Origin: Marsupella aquatica
Taxonomy: Eukaryota; Marchantiophyta
NCBI GenBank assembly: GCA_973895155.1
Contig: OZ316892.1
Coordinates: 7,688,001-7,752,000, forward strand
Direction: 5' to 3'
Length of the DNA stretch: 64,000 bases
Made by a program: the position numbers and the translations under genes
Part shown: positions 11,751-23,861 of the stretch, piece by piece
Layout: every line of letters starts with the position of its first letter
Numbering within the stretch: the stretch's first letter is position 1
The notes under the pieces: generated by a model
Database searches by the model: none
What the model was told of the DNA's origin: nothing
The model's input: the letters and a program-made list of their open reading frames with translations, nothing else

Positions 11751-12457
11751 ATGTTTTGATCCAGTCCATGCAGGTTGGTTTATCCATGAGAGCTTCACTA
11801 ACAACAGGCAAGTCCATCCAGGCTTTAAGTTCTACTATTTCTGCTCATACAAATCTGCAAAATATAGTGTAAAATATTAAAGAGAAATCATTTGTAAATT
11901 CAGCTTTTGAGACCCAAACCTGCTTTTGTGACCAAATCACTTTCGTCACTGCATGGTACACAGGACCATAAACTTCGTACACCTTATGCTTGACCCCACT
12001 TCTTTTCCTGATGACTTAAATATCCCTCCCCAAACATCTCCCTGGTATCGTGGAACGTCCTCTATACTTGATTTTGACCAAAGATGAATTGAAAACTCTA
12101 CCTGTCTAATGGATAAAGTCGGTCTTCTCTGCTCACTTGTTTCTTTACTGCGGGCTTTTTGTGGTGCCTTTTTTGGCACTTTTTCAATAAATTTGTTCTT
12201 CTTTCATTCAAGCTCTATGGATGAGGCCTTCGAATCTCTCTCATTGATTGGTTGCTTCTGGATGAGAAATTTTCTTTAAAGTTGTACACTGTTGTGTATG
12301 AATGGATCCTTGGCTGCTCTCGAGCGTTTCGCCAAATTCCACCTCCCCAACAATCTTTGGCCATTTTTTTAGTGGCGAAATTTGCTTGTAATTTGCTGTC
12401 GCATTACCCGTGTCCCGCCTAATCATAGGTCTCACTAGCCAGAATCTAACGGTAATC
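11751..12457. other. Intergenic DNA between LINE and SINE
   Basis: No gene or repeat was recognised. The short open frames on both strands are unsupported. Confidence 0.35.
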
Positions 12458-12902
12458 TTTAAATATAGGGATATCTTTTTTGTCTTGAATGGAAATGGGG
12501 AGGAAATACAATTAGACTCCCCCCCATCCCAATGTGACAGTTTTTCTGTAGGGAACCCAGACCAGGGTGAGCCCCAACGGATCCGACAGGGACCCGCACC
12601 AAGAAGGAGAGAGGATTAAATCAGGGCCACAAAGTGGACGACCAGGGGCCAAGCAGAACTCCAATCCACTACCCACAAAACCCATCCCACCCACACACAT
12701 ATACCCGAGGGTTAAATCAGGGCCACAAAGTGGACGACCAGGGGCCGAGCAGATAATCAGAACTCCAATCCACTACCCACAAAACCCATCCCACCCACAC
12801 ACCGGATTGTGTGGAGGGGGGATTTAACCTGGGACCTCTCAATTCCAGGCAAATCCCCTAGCCAATTGACCTAAGCCAATTGGTTTAAATATAGGGATAT
12901 CT
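12458..12902 (-). mobile_element. tRNA-derived SINE with 19-bp target-site duplications
   Basis: Identical 19-bp direct repeats TTTAAATATAGGGATATCT occupy 12458-12476 and 12884-12902. The body (12477-12883, about 407 bp) lies on the minus strand. Its head (about 12883-12820) holds a polymerase III promoter: A box TAGGTCAATTGG (compare tRNA TAGCTCAGTTGG) and, at tRNA-like spacing, B box AGGTTAAATCC (compare GGTTCGAATCC). The 3' end is a short A run (minus-strand AAAAA at 12481-12477) directly abutting the duplication. Head, tail and duplication together define a SINE mobilised by LINE machinery. The perfect duplications argue for a fairly recent insertion. Its LINE partner is unknown. Confidence 0.88.
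12616..12803. repeat. 96-bp tandem duplication inside the SINE
   Basis: Two units (12616-12711, 12712-12803) both start TTAAATCAGGGCCACAAAGT and end in CCCATCCCACCCACACAC. The copies differ by a few substitutions and a short indel (CAGAACTCC versus CAGATAATCAGAACTCC), so the SINE body was lengthened by internal duplication. Confidence 0.85.
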
Positions 12903-13021
12903 GATGGTCAAGAAAATAGTCACATAAGGAATATTTTGAAATCATCTTCTCCTTCACAGACTGGACATTCCTCACTATAGCGAAAAAGTAAACACCTGAA
13001 AGAATACGCTGTTGCTCTCCT

Positions 13022-14260
13022 TTGTGACTGGCAAGGTTTAATGGGTCCGGGGCTGGGCCATGTCTTGGAATGGAATCCCGTGCTGGCTTTCATACGAAAC
13101 TGGGGCACTGTCCCACTTGATTTGAGTGAGCGCGTGCAGGCACGTTTGCTGGTTTGTAATGGATGAGCCGGAAATCTGTGACCATGTGGATGTCTTCAAA
13201 TCGGTCATTGATTGCTTCACAATATAGTTTTCAAGGTTTGTCACTTGTTGGGGCTAGCTGGGCCATGGTTGTCTAGCTTGGAATCCCACTCAGGCCTTCC
13301 AATTGGGACACTGTTCCACTTGATCTGCGTGCGTGCAAGAACATTTGCGAGAGACCAAGATTTACATCAGATTCGCCTCCAGGGTGGAGAATTATTTGTC
13401 AGAGACACTACTTGCATCATTCACTCCATCGGTCGTGCTGTGAAAGTGCCACACTCGTGTATTCAAGTCTATGCACGCGATTCAGTACCTGGCAATCTTC
13501 GTCATTTGCTGCCTTTCTGTCCGGCCCATACTGTCTTTCCAGCTTAGATCTATCACTAATCTTCGTACAGACTCTGACACTGAGCCTACTAGTCCACTAC
13601 CAACCTGCCATACACGGAGTATGCACAGAGTCTTTGCTCCTCCATGAGACTCTAAATTTATAGGGTGCCAACTTCACGGAAGGCACTGTTGGGACAGGTC
13701 CTCAAGCCAGTGAAACTCCCCACTTTTTCTTTGGAATATCCTCCATGAGTCTCACAACTGGGTGCTGATGTCACGGAAGGCACTCTTGGGGCAGGCTGTT
13801 TCTCAAGAGTTTCTGCAGTGAAGTTCCCCAGTCTTATTCTTTGGAATGAGTGAGTGCAGGGTGATCGTGGCACGCACTAGCCGTAGGCTGATTCCATCTA
13901 CCGTGAGAATATCTGGTCAATCAGAGGAACTTGGCGATGGAATGGGAGTGGCCTGATCATATCACTCTCTTAGCCTGAACTGTTTCCATCTGCTTTGAGG
14001 AAACACAGCCATGTTCTGATTGGTTTGAGTCGTCACACTCCGTCTGAGTCGTCACAGGTCCTAAATAGTGTCTGCAGTGAAGTTCCCCACTTTTCTTGTG
14101 GAAAGAATGGGTGCAAGCTAAGGTGATCATGGCACGCTCTTTCGACTGATTCCATCTACAGTGAGAATATGTGTCTGAAAAACCAGAGTAACTCACTTTT
14201 CGATGGAATGGGAGTGGCCTGATAGAGCCTCTCGTAGCCTGGACTGCTGTTGAACATCTT
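13022..14260. repeat. Cluster of imperfect direct repeats
   Basis: Two repeat families are seen. The first (about 13028-13150 and 13240-13345) shares 'gggccatg', 'tggaatccc', 'actg.tccacttgat' and a 'gcgtgca(g/a)' tail. The second (about 13672-13880 and 13925-14210) shares 'tcacggaaggcact', 'tttctgcagtgaagttcccca', 'gtgatc(g/a)tggcacgc' and 'tgattccatctac(c/a)gtgagaatat'. No protein is encoded convincingly. This may be degraded TE sequence. Confidence 0.55.
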
Positions 14261-14384
14261 CTTTGAGAAAATCAGTTATAATTATGACTAATAAGATTTG
14301 GTCGCTAGTGGATCGTTCACATGGATGGATGTCAATTAAAAAGGTTACGGTGGAGCTTTCATCCCCATCGACTATGCGTAAAAG

Positions 14385-14472
14385 TGTGTGTTGAATTTCT
14401 AATTACAAGTCCATCTCGAGGCGTAAATGTGTGTATCGAATTTCTTATTACAAGTCCATCTCGAGTTGTACA
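14385..14472. repeat. ~45-bp tandem repeat, two copies
   Basis: Two copies share GTGTGT-x-GAATTTCT-xATTACAAGTCCATCTCGAG, near 14387-14420 and 14430-14466. Confidence 0.7.
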
Positions 14473-14599
14473 AGTGTGCTGTTAGTAGGCTGTTGGTCTT
14501 AGGGCCTCTACAAAAATTCCACTTAGTGACCCTCCTATTCTCTATGCGATATGGTCGGGAGCTATCAATTACTAGAGCTCTAGTTACTAGCAATTGTAG

Positions 14600-14812
14600 G
14601 GGACTCCTCGACTCGTGGCTCTTCCTTGGTGTGTTCCCACCTTCATTGGGTCTCTGGGTTCATGTCTCTGCTCTTCGTAGGTCTATTTCCCCCTTAATTG
14701 GGTCTCTGGGTTCATATCTCCCCGGTTTGTCTCTTATGTCTCCCACTATATATGACGTTTTTTGTTCTTTGGCATGATATAAACTCTGCTATAGTGTGTG
14801 CTAGCAATTCAT
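14600..14812 (+). mobile_element. Possible LINE 3' UTR remnant
   Basis: The sequence has the 'gggtctctgggttcat / gtctctt.tgtctcc / ttttttgttctttggca..gatataaactctgcta' character typical of 3' ends of plant L1-type LINEs. Diverged relatives lie at about 30130-30390 and 34780-35040. No ORF is preserved. This rests on motif resemblance only. Confidence 0.35.
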
Positions 14813-15376
14813 GTGCTGATGACTCCTTGTCGATCTACAGTACCGATTGCGACTGTCCATCATATGCTGTTCATTACACATGCTTCACTATCCTGTCCAT
14901 CATGCTTTATCACAACTGAAAAACTCATCTCATATCCATCCCGTCTCACGTCACAACGCCAGGTACACCCAGCAGATCTGTACGACACTTCTTCCAAACG
15001 GTTCGCATCTGTTGTGACCAGAAACTGTTCAAACGAGTTTTTTGATCGAAAGGTTCTAGGGAAATGGTCTTATCCTCTGCGCCAGCTGCTGAGAGGGGTT
15101 ATTCACTCACTTGCATTCAAGTTTGTGCTTAGCAAATCGTTGAAAATGGATGGATGAACGTTTAAAGTCACCATCGCACCTCATATGAACTGAACGATCC
15201 CGGAACCAAATAGAACTGTTGAATTACATTCTAAATTAAGTTCGCTCATCAGAAGATCGGTCGAATGAGTGGGTTTAGGGTGATTAGCTCGCCCTCTGGG
15301 ATTGATACCATCCACTGCTAGTAAACTGCTCAATTGCATTCCGATTGAGTTTGCTAACAAGTGGATCGATCAAACG
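14813..15376. other. Intergenic DNA, nothing recognised
   Basis: No supported gene or RNA. Short plus-strand open frames lack any recognisable domain. Confidence 0.35.
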
Positions 15377-15510
15377 AATGGGTCGTTTCAATGTTTTATG
15401 GGAGTAATTCACCCGGCTAGTCCCATAAAGTTCGACGGTACTCCCATAAAACATTGAAACGACCCATTGAAAGTGACTTTATGGGACTTTATGGGAGTAA
15501 CCGTCGAACT
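15377..15510. repeat. Compound inverted repeat (30-bp perfect arms)
   Basis: Arms at 15377-15406 and 15439-15468 are perfect reverse complements over 30 bp (core CGTTTCAATGTTTTATGGGA), with a 32-bp spacer. A second, overlapping inversion pairs 15429-15450 with 15488-15510 (TTTATGGGAGTAACCGTCGA type, one extra base). Mutually exclusive hairpins could form. Origin is unknown (MITE remnant or template-switch event). Confidence 0.85.
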
Positions 15511-16528
15511 GTGTACTGATGAAGTTCACTCCTCAGTTGCTGTTTTGAGGTGGGTTCCAAACTTGGGACGATCAACTTCTGCGAGGGAAACTGTTAAATT
15601 GCACGCTGCTTAACTTCCTAATAAACGGACCTCTCAGATGAATGGCTTGAGGTTTAAGTGGTCATCTCACGCCGTCTAGACTAGCTGATATCAAATTTGT
15701 TTTAGAAAGTCTGTTCACGTTACTGCGAGATTTTCGCCCAAACACCCGAAGTGTTGGGCTTTACCCAATCTCAGTAACTGTCTTCATATACCAAGCCTCG
15801 ACGGAGCAAAGACTCCATGTCAGCTAGGACCAAGATTCCATTCACTAGGAGCTGTTTCCAGACAAAGTACTCCTATTCCAAAAGTTTGGACAGGACCAGA
15901 ATAGTTGCCCGAATATCCAGACGTCCATTCAATCTGTGAATCCTCGCCGAAAAAAGTGATGCCAGTGAGTTTCATCAACTGCCAGATTAACAGGACTAGG
16001 ACTGGGTGAGAGTTGGAGTGCTGGGACATTCCAGGATCCCATTTCAAACAATGAGTAGGACTGCGACAGACAAGCTCTTTGTTTCCCACCTCTTTGAAAC
16101 CAGGGTGGTAATAACATGGCATGGTACTACGAGGAAAGCTTTCAACGGAGCCAATGCTCTTATAGTCCAGCAGGATCCCTTACAAGAAAAAGCTTTCGGA
16201 TGCTTACAAGTAGATCTGAATTTAACATTCAATGATAAATACAGATCCTCCCATTTTGATTACCTCTATGTTGAAGAATTCCCGTCAGTCATGGGATGAC
16301 AAGTAGAAAAACTCCACGATGCTGCCATCCTATCAATTAAATTCGATATCTTCCCACAGGCTATCTTCCCACAGACTAAATGTTGAAACCAGGTATAATG
16401 TACACTCTGGATTTATATCATCCTGAATATGTGTAAACCTAAAATGATTGCATCAACTGATGTTGACATCTCACCAAACATCCGAAGTTGACGGGAATCC
16501 CATCCTCGGACTAGTAGTTTGAGAAATT
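15511..16528. other. 3' flank of the FZL gene
   Basis: Downstream of the FZL stop; it should hold the FZL 3' UTR and poly(A) site. Open frames at 15.8-16.3 kb on both strands overlap one another and have no recognisable content. Confidence 0.4.
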
Positions 16529-19500
16529 CTATATTCCAATATTCTGCACTTTCTGTCTCAAATTACGCAACTGACTGTCGATCTCTCCGAGTTGACGCTG
16601 AAGTGCAATGACCCGAGCCCTTTCTGCTTCTGCGGCTTTGCGATAGGGTGCTGTCAACGATCTAATGTCTACCCTAAGTTGATCTAAATTTAGCTGCAGA
16701 TCAGTCTGCATTGCCTCGCCTAATTTTCGTCCGATGTTATCTGCTACTTCGTTAATCTTGCTCTTTATATCTTGTCTCCGAGAGGGCAAATTCCAAACGC
16801 CGACAAACCTACACATAAAAGCAAGTACAGGTACTCAGATCTTAACAGAACATGCAAATTCTGAACAGTACGCTTTCACTCTGAAAGGAAGTTTAGTTGG
16901 TACAACTCACGTTTGGTTTATCTACAATGAAATCGATCTGACCTTATCCAGCGTCATCCCAACAAATCTTTCATTTTTGAAACGATGCACAAAGAAGTGG
17001 GACATACCCTCCTGCTGAGCACACAGCCAGAGCTAACAGATCTTCGAGAGTGTTTGGCAAAATTGATGTCAAAACAGATGCTGAAACACCAGCAACTCCG
17101 AACCCTCCAAACGTACTCAGTACCTGTGAATGGATACTTGTCAGTTCTCCGAAATGAAAGCGTCACATCAAATTGGTTGTGAACCATCACAATAACAGGA
17201 CCTTTCCCTCCCTTTCGAGACATTAAGGGAAGAGACGTACCGCTTCTCGAATTTCTTGCTCAAGTAATATTTCTGCGGCACGTACGTCAAAACCCTCTAG
17301 CACCTCAATGCTATTGCTGTCAGCTTTCTGACGATCCTCCTTGTAGCGTTGGAATGAGGGCGATGACTGTAATCCATTGGTTGCGTCTTCTTTTGTATCC
17401 GATGTCAAATCTGGCCACCGACTCCTCACAAGCTCTGAATACATGTTTGTCTGTCGTTCTGAGTTCGACAGCAGCCAAGCTCCCTGTTCGTCTAGTACTT
17501 TCTGAAAGATAAAAGGTGAAGATCAGTAGCTCGTAAACTCTAATTTCTCCGTTACCGGTAATAGTGCCTTTCTGACAGATTTTTTATCTGAATCACTCAC
17601 TGCCCTCATCTGAACAGTCCTCCTGAAACAATCTTGCTTCCTTAGATTTCAAACTGCCTAAATGGGCATATACTTTACAGGAACAAATTACAAAGTCCAA
17701 TCGTACACAGAGCGGGGAAGATAAAAGGTGAAGATCACTTGCTCATAAACTCCAAATCCTCCTTCTTAATCGGTGAGTAGTGCCTTTCTGACAGAGTTTA
17801 CATCTGTATCACTCACTGCCTCATCTGAACAGTCTTCTGAAACAATCTTGTGTCCTTATATTTCGAACAGCCTAAATGGGCATATAATTGACAAAAACAA
17901 ATCACAAAGTCCAATCATACACAGAGCGGATGGATGCAGAATCTGTACTTGAACATCAGAGATCGCTGAGCCAATGACTTGCTTGTCAAATCCCCTGGAG
18001 ACTGGCAATACGCCTGCCCCATCGGAACCAAGCAAATACTTCAGCATGTCTTTTACGTTTGACAGTCGTAATATTGAGTCAACAAACTTTCCTGCCCGAG
18101 ATTTTGCTGCTGCAACCTGACATCATCAAGCATGTAACATTAATAAGGTTGTGGGTTTCCGTCATCGAACACGAACTGATTACAACACTGATGTATTCAA
18201 AACAAAGTTATCTGGGTTCTGATTAAGGAGCAATAAGAACATAATCTAACTGAATTTAAAAGGACTCTCTACAAAAACTTATGGGATTTTAGTACTAAAG
18301 ACCAGAATTTGTAGTTAATCTTGAGACAGCAGAGGATATTAAATCCAAGACTTCTTGCACAACATTCCCACACCTGACACAAATACTGATGTGAAACTTA
18401 CCACCTCTGTGGTTCGCTGTCTCTGCAAAGCAGCATCAGCTTGCACAGCTTGCTGATACTGCACCAGCTGTTCATCTATCTGACCCAGAACTCTAAGGTC
18501 TGTGTCCACTTTCACGATGTCACCCGAGAGCTGTCTGTCACTGGCACTAAGCAACGCCAATCCTATTCCGAGAGGAGTGTCAAGTTTCAATCTCAACCTC
18601 TCGGCCCCAGCATCTGAAGACCCCTCTAAGAAATTGCGGATAAAATCCTCTAATTCTCCAAACCCACTACTTTTCCAGTAGCTGTCTTCCTGTAGGATCT
18701 CATTGTCCAGGACACCAGCTTCCGTGGTGACTGCAGACTTTGCAAGAATAGCACGTCGGGCAGAAACAGGATATATAACTGCTTCCTCAACTCCTAGCAA
18801 ACTTTCTGCATTCTCCTTCACGAAGGCAACCACTTCGCCCAGCTGCATGTGCACGGGAAGATCAGCATCCATCAACAACTCCAACTACTCCTCTCTTCAG
18901 CAACTTTTAGAAAGTAAAAAAATTCAAGCAGCGGCTTTTGTTCACTACTGCAAAGAAAATCTGCGTTTATCAATTTTCCTCTTTATATCATGGTGATTTC
19001 CATATTCCCAAAAACTTACCTCAGAGCGCTGTGATAGAACGTCAACTTTGTTCAAGATGAAAATGATTTTCTTTCCCCACTGCCGAATGTAGCGAAGAAA
19101 TGTCACCTGTCAGAAGACACTCCCATGAATCCGTTTTGCTAGGGTAGGCATTTGAGCATTTAACGAATGACATCCAAGAGAGGAATCTTTAACAGTACCC
19201 AAAAAAAAAAAGCAGTCCAAGCCTGTCTCGAATTATAACACCCCGACACAGTTCCATATCTTTGATCATCCTCCCAATCGATTAACCCAGACACCATTAT
19301 ATGCTCACCTCACTTTCGGTCAGCGCCCTGTCCACTGATAACACAAACAAAACTAGATCTGCACGCGGAACAAACTCCTCTGTGAGCCGCTGTTGACGCT
19401 GAAGAATCACATTTGTGCCTGGAGTGTCCACGAGATTCATCTGCTCTGACCACACAAGCAAGTAGACTTAGAAGGAAAGTAGAAAGTGGATGCAGGAAGC

Positions 19501-22500
19501 ATCACGCTTCAACAATTATCCAGAAGTTACAGATTACGATTAGAACAGATAACTTGTTAGAGAAACAAGGGGGAAGAATAATATGACAAACCTTTGTTAG
19601 AAGGTCTGCTGGAATGTAGCGCAACAAATGGCCATCAGGATGCTTCTCTGACCGCTCTTCCCCTTCAGTCCCATCCCCAGAATGACGAAGTAATGTTATC
19701 TCATTTGTAGTCGGAAGTACTCCTTCCTTCAAGAATCGCTTACCTAGAAGAGCATTTATGACAGATGACTTTCCTGAGTTAAATTCTCCCTGCAAGCAAA
19801 GCCGAAATTTAATGGTACAGAAGAGACGTGCGAAAGTTATGCACAACCGTTCATCGTAAACCCACACAGTGCAAACCAGTCAGATCCAAACTTTCTACTT
19901 CCTCCATGTTGGTCCGCCACCCAAACAATCACCAGGACAGAAAGCACAAACAGAAATCTTTGGCAGAGAAGTTAAATCTTGAGACACTACCTAGAATAAG
20001 CTACCAGATTCCCTATGTGGAAAATTGCTGCTCGAGCGAAAACGATCCGGTCCATCCCTACATGAATGATGTGTTCGAAATCCCATCAAGGCTTTTACTT
20101 ATTCTACCCACCAGGGGGCGTGATCCCGTGAAACTAGCTAAAGGGAGCACTACTTGGAGCAGCGAAGAGAACATTGGCTGCTACCTCCAAAAAAATGTAC
20201 AGAAGCCGGTCTATTTCTCACTCGCATATGAAGAAAGCTAATGCACAATATATCTATGAAGGATCTCCATGAAGGAACCTCAGTGACCAGACTGTCAGAT
20301 TTAAGGGAGCTTACCACCACAACCAGCAAGAATAGCTCGTCAAGCTGCTTCAGAGCGTCTCGCAGGAGAGAAATCTCCTCCATCTGTTTATCATGCCTCT
20401 CAGTTATGAATAAGCTATTCTCATCTCTGCCTGTAGATGACAATAATTCGCCTACTCAATTACTTAATGCCCCAAACAGACCAAAGTGCGAAATTGACTA
20501 TTCGTCACTCGAAACGAAGCACAATTCAACAATGCGATATACCGTATGACTTATAGATGGCTTCCTATGCCTACTAGCCGGATATCACAACTCGACAACA
20601 GAGCCCAAGCATGTCAGCTTAGGGCATTCTGACTTATTATATATAATACAAATGACTAATAGAACAGGCCGGAAGAGTTTACCTCTGGTGAAGCGGCTCG
20701 AACAAAGTCAAGCATAGCAGTAAGCAGTTTACGTTCCTCTTCCAAAACTAGCTTTGCCTGTTCATCAATGTCTAGAGCCACCTCAGGACTTCTTTCAACG
20801 GTAGGAAGCGAGCTGTCTTGAGATTCCAGTCCCAAAACACCAGCAGAAGACACCTTGCCACTTCGAATGTCATTTGCATTTCCCTGCTCTTGTCTTGCAA
20901 GGGCCATGGCAGAGGACACCGCTGCCACATAGCTGGAGACATCTTCGCTGTCCATCACCATTGCTGCACTGAGAATAATTCCACTAGGTCCAGCTTGTAC
21001 TAAGTTTAATGCCTCGCCCATACCTGTGTCCTTGTGAGAGTCCCAACCAGTAACATCCAGGAAAACAGGAATGCTGACTTCCTCACACACTTTTCTCACA
21101 TAACTACTCAGATCCTCAGTATTTGAGCACTGGAGCAGTAGTAAGTCAGCCCCTTCCAATGCTGTTGCACTTCTGGCTGACTGAGAAGATGTCACAGTCC
21201 TAGCCACTAGAGGCAAAACAGCTGATTCTGATACCGCATTCTGCATCATTCTCCTTGCAACCACCGCCGGTAATCCTGCAGCATAATTGTTGCTCTCAAG
21301 TGAGTCCCTCAAAGTCTGAGCAGCCGGACATACTTTCAAACTTGGGGGAATTGGATGACGAGAACATCAATTCTGTCTGGGTATGAATTACTCAATCTCG
21401 AACCTCACCAACAGAACGTAATGCTCCAGCACTGGCTCTACAGCAATACCCCTTTTGAAAGAAGTAGGCTACAAAAACAAGCATCGCTCCACCCGCAGTC
21501 GTTTCATTTAAATTGAAGTGGATCGTCTAAAACGGAGGTCGTCAAGAGGTTGGAACTGGGAAAAAGTTGGTAGCCATTCCATTAAACCCTAAATTGAACT
21601 CACATCCAGGTGCGAGCAAGTTAGGATGAACTTTCAATGGCCCTGCACTGAAGAATTGAAATACAACTTGAGTATAATTAAATTCAAAAAGAGGTAAAAA
21701 AATTGTTTCTCGAATTGGGCAATACCCCTGTTTGTACCGCACGCACTAGAATTAATACTTGTCAATGTAGCACTTGCGGAAAAAGCGTGCGTGTTGATTT
21801 TCAAAGGTTAATTAAAAGAGGGGATTTTAATGAGGGAGCTTTAAATCACCATCATCTGAGAGGACAACACCATCAGCTCCAGCGGCAGCTGCAATGTCTA
21901 CTCGCTCAGCTACTAGTAGCTCTGCTCGTCCTCGCAAAATTGATTTGAGCACACACGCTGCCTCGTACAGTCTCGCTCCACCTTCTCCTGCTATCCCTGA
22001 TTCTAAAATCACCATCGTCAACCCCTCTGCTACAGCTGAACTCAAAGCACCCAGAAATCCCTCCGGGCCTCCTTTCCCTTCCAACACCTCCAGCACCTGA
22101 ACTCGCAGGACCAGCCCTGGAATTCGAACCTCTGCTCGTCGTACACCCCCTGGGAAGACTCCTTTCGTAGGCTGCTGCTTCTGATTGGACTCCACCTGGA
22201 ATGTAGAGCTGCTGCTGCCACTGCTGATCTCTCCAGTATTGGCAGAATAACTATCACTCCCTGACAATTCATCGCTCTTTGCTCCTTCCCAGGTACCTGA
22301 ATTTGCAGGAGCTGACTCCTCTAAGGATTGAGAATCAGTTCTAGTAGTGCTAGAGAATGCCCAACGCCCAATGTGCGACCTGGCCTGAGAATTCAAGTGT
22401 TTCACTGTCCTCCCACCTTTCCCTCTGCACCTGGAATCAAATCCTGAACCGAATCTCAGCCTCATCACTTGCGTTTCAAAATCAAAAACGTTTCTAGAAA

Positions 22501-22735
22501 GGGCCAATGTGGGTGCAACATAAGATTTGCTGGAATTCATCCCCATGAGAGGGGTGACATTCCCACTAGAACTCGAGTCCTGCCTCCAGGAATGCAGGAG
22601 GGCTGTTCTGGCCCCCAGTATGAGCCCATTACTACAAGGCATCTTCCGATTCCATGGCAATTCAGTTCCACGGACTGAGTTGTGGGTCAAATTCAGCACG
22701 GTCCCTGGTCTCGGCGAAGACATTGAGAGCTCCAT
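16529..22735 (-). CDS. FZL: FZL: chloroplast dynamin/mitofusin-like GTPase with thiamine-phosphate-synthase-like domain
   Basis: Eleven exons (minus): 22735-21850, 21275-20683, 20383-20315, 19789-19592, 19440-19309, 19106-19020, 18884-18402, 18116-17949, 17501-17241, 17123-17008, 16808-16529. They splice in phase to 1,090 residues. Order: a Ser-rich N-terminus (plausible transit peptide); a thiamine-phosphate-synthase-like region, about 193-430, with RLYEAACVLKS and VDIAAAAGADGVVLSDDG; then the dynamin-type GTPase with P-loop GEFNSGKSS (G517-S525), TTNEIT, DTPG (587-590) and NKVD (645-648); helical stalk; a hydrophobic hairpin at about 964-1002; and a C-terminal coiled coil. FZL in Arabidopsis acts on thylakoid and envelope membranes and shapes thylakoids. 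Start: the first in-frame ATG after an in-frame TAG. The length exceeds Arabidopsis FZL (about 912), mainly at the N-terminus. Exon 7 has a weak acceptor. Confidence 0.93.
17508..17931. repeat. 212-bp tandem duplication within FZL intron 8
   Basis: Units 17508-17719 and 17720-17931 begin GATAAAAGGTGAAGATCA and end CACAGAGCGG(G/A), with about 85-90% identity by eye. The duplication lies inside the intron between exons 8 and 9 and abuts the exon 9 acceptor. It lengthens the intron without touching the coding sequence. Confidence 0.85.
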
Positions 22736-23101
22736 GACGGCCTCGGTGCCAGGACTCAACAGAGCTTTCGGATTTCCGCCATCAGCACCAGCGATGGCGA
22801 GCTGCCGAGGACCATCAATGTCGTGCGGGCAAATAACCTCCTAGTGGGTTTGTGCACCTCCCCACATGGTCATTCGGGTGGGATCAACGGCTACTGGAGA
22901 GTGTGTATGTGAATCGACAGTCCACAGGAGGCCAATCTATCCAGGACAATCTGATCGTGGACACCCACCTTGTGCTGGCAAGCCAATCAGGGCATGTCCC
23001 TCACACAGAGTCCACTTTTTTATTGACTCAAATACAGTCCATAAGATTGGATTTGGATTTTATGTATCTACAGTACACTGTCAACTGCAATTCAAGCCCT
23101 T
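22736..23101. other. FZL 5' flank and likely promoter
   Basis: Upstream of the FZL start on the minus strand. An in-frame TAG near 22842 closes the upstream reading frame. No core promoter element was identified with confidence. Confidence 0.4.
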
Positions 23102-23246
23102 AGAATTTTATATCTCACATAAAATAAAAGTGTGATTCACATGGGGCTTAAAATTTTATATCTCACATTAAATAGTGTGATTCACATTGGGCTTAAAATT
23201 TTATATCTCTCATTAAATAGTGTGACTCACATTATTTCAGGTGTCA
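23102..23246. repeat. ~48-bp tandem repeat, three copies
   Basis: Three copies of a unit of the form AATTTTATATCTC-x-CATTAAATAGTGTGAxTCACATTGGGCTTAA. AT-rich and non-coding. Confidence 0.8.
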
Positions 23247-23861
23247 CTTTAATTTCAGGTCACATGAAGTCACACTTTTGGTCTCACTAATGGAGGTGTT
23301 TGCCTTACATACTGCACACGGAGTATTGAGGCATAGAACTGAGACTCAAACTGACTCTCAATACGAAGTAAAGTGTGTGACTAACATACTTAATTAGTTT
23401 GATTTGGGCTAGGAAAATATTATTCACTCGATTTATTGTGAGTCACTCTAATTTTATACTCACACTATTCACAGTGGACAGCGTAGTGAAGTCCTGGTCA
23501 CATGTGCCGTGTCTGCCACAATGCCCCAGAAAAATTAGATCTTGGGCTGGAGTTCTTGAGAAGCTATTATTGCTAGTAATGCTATGATAAGAGGACCTTT
23601 GTACAGTTCAGGGTCTAGGACATTTTTATTAGGAGGAGAATTTTCAAAAATAAAGAGTTGATTCAATCTTGAGCTGTTCTGGCCCCCAGTATTGGGTATT
23701 CTATTTCTAATTTTCAGGCCATTCAATCTTGGAAAGCATGAAGGGCATTGAACCAGCTCCTCTGCTGCTGGTGTAAACCACCACGAGGATATGCTATAGA
23801 AACCCTACTAAAGCACATATTCCTAACTATTGTAAGAATTCTTATCCGGAAAATAAGATTA
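23247..23861. other. Intergenic DNA
   Basis: No gene seen. It contains a 20-bp string at 23673-23692 that is identical to part of FZL exon 1. Confidence 0.4.

Noticed and set aside
20384-20443. Extending FZL exon 3 upstream to include RDENSLFITERHDKQ
   Set aside because: No acceptor there keeps the frame with exon 2. The AAACAG|ATGGAGGAG acceptor at 20384/20383 gives a phase-0 join and the expected family sequence.
22736-22759. FZL start at an upstream TTG codon
   Set aside because: Nuclear genes start at ATG. The first in-frame ATG after the upstream TAG is at 22735.
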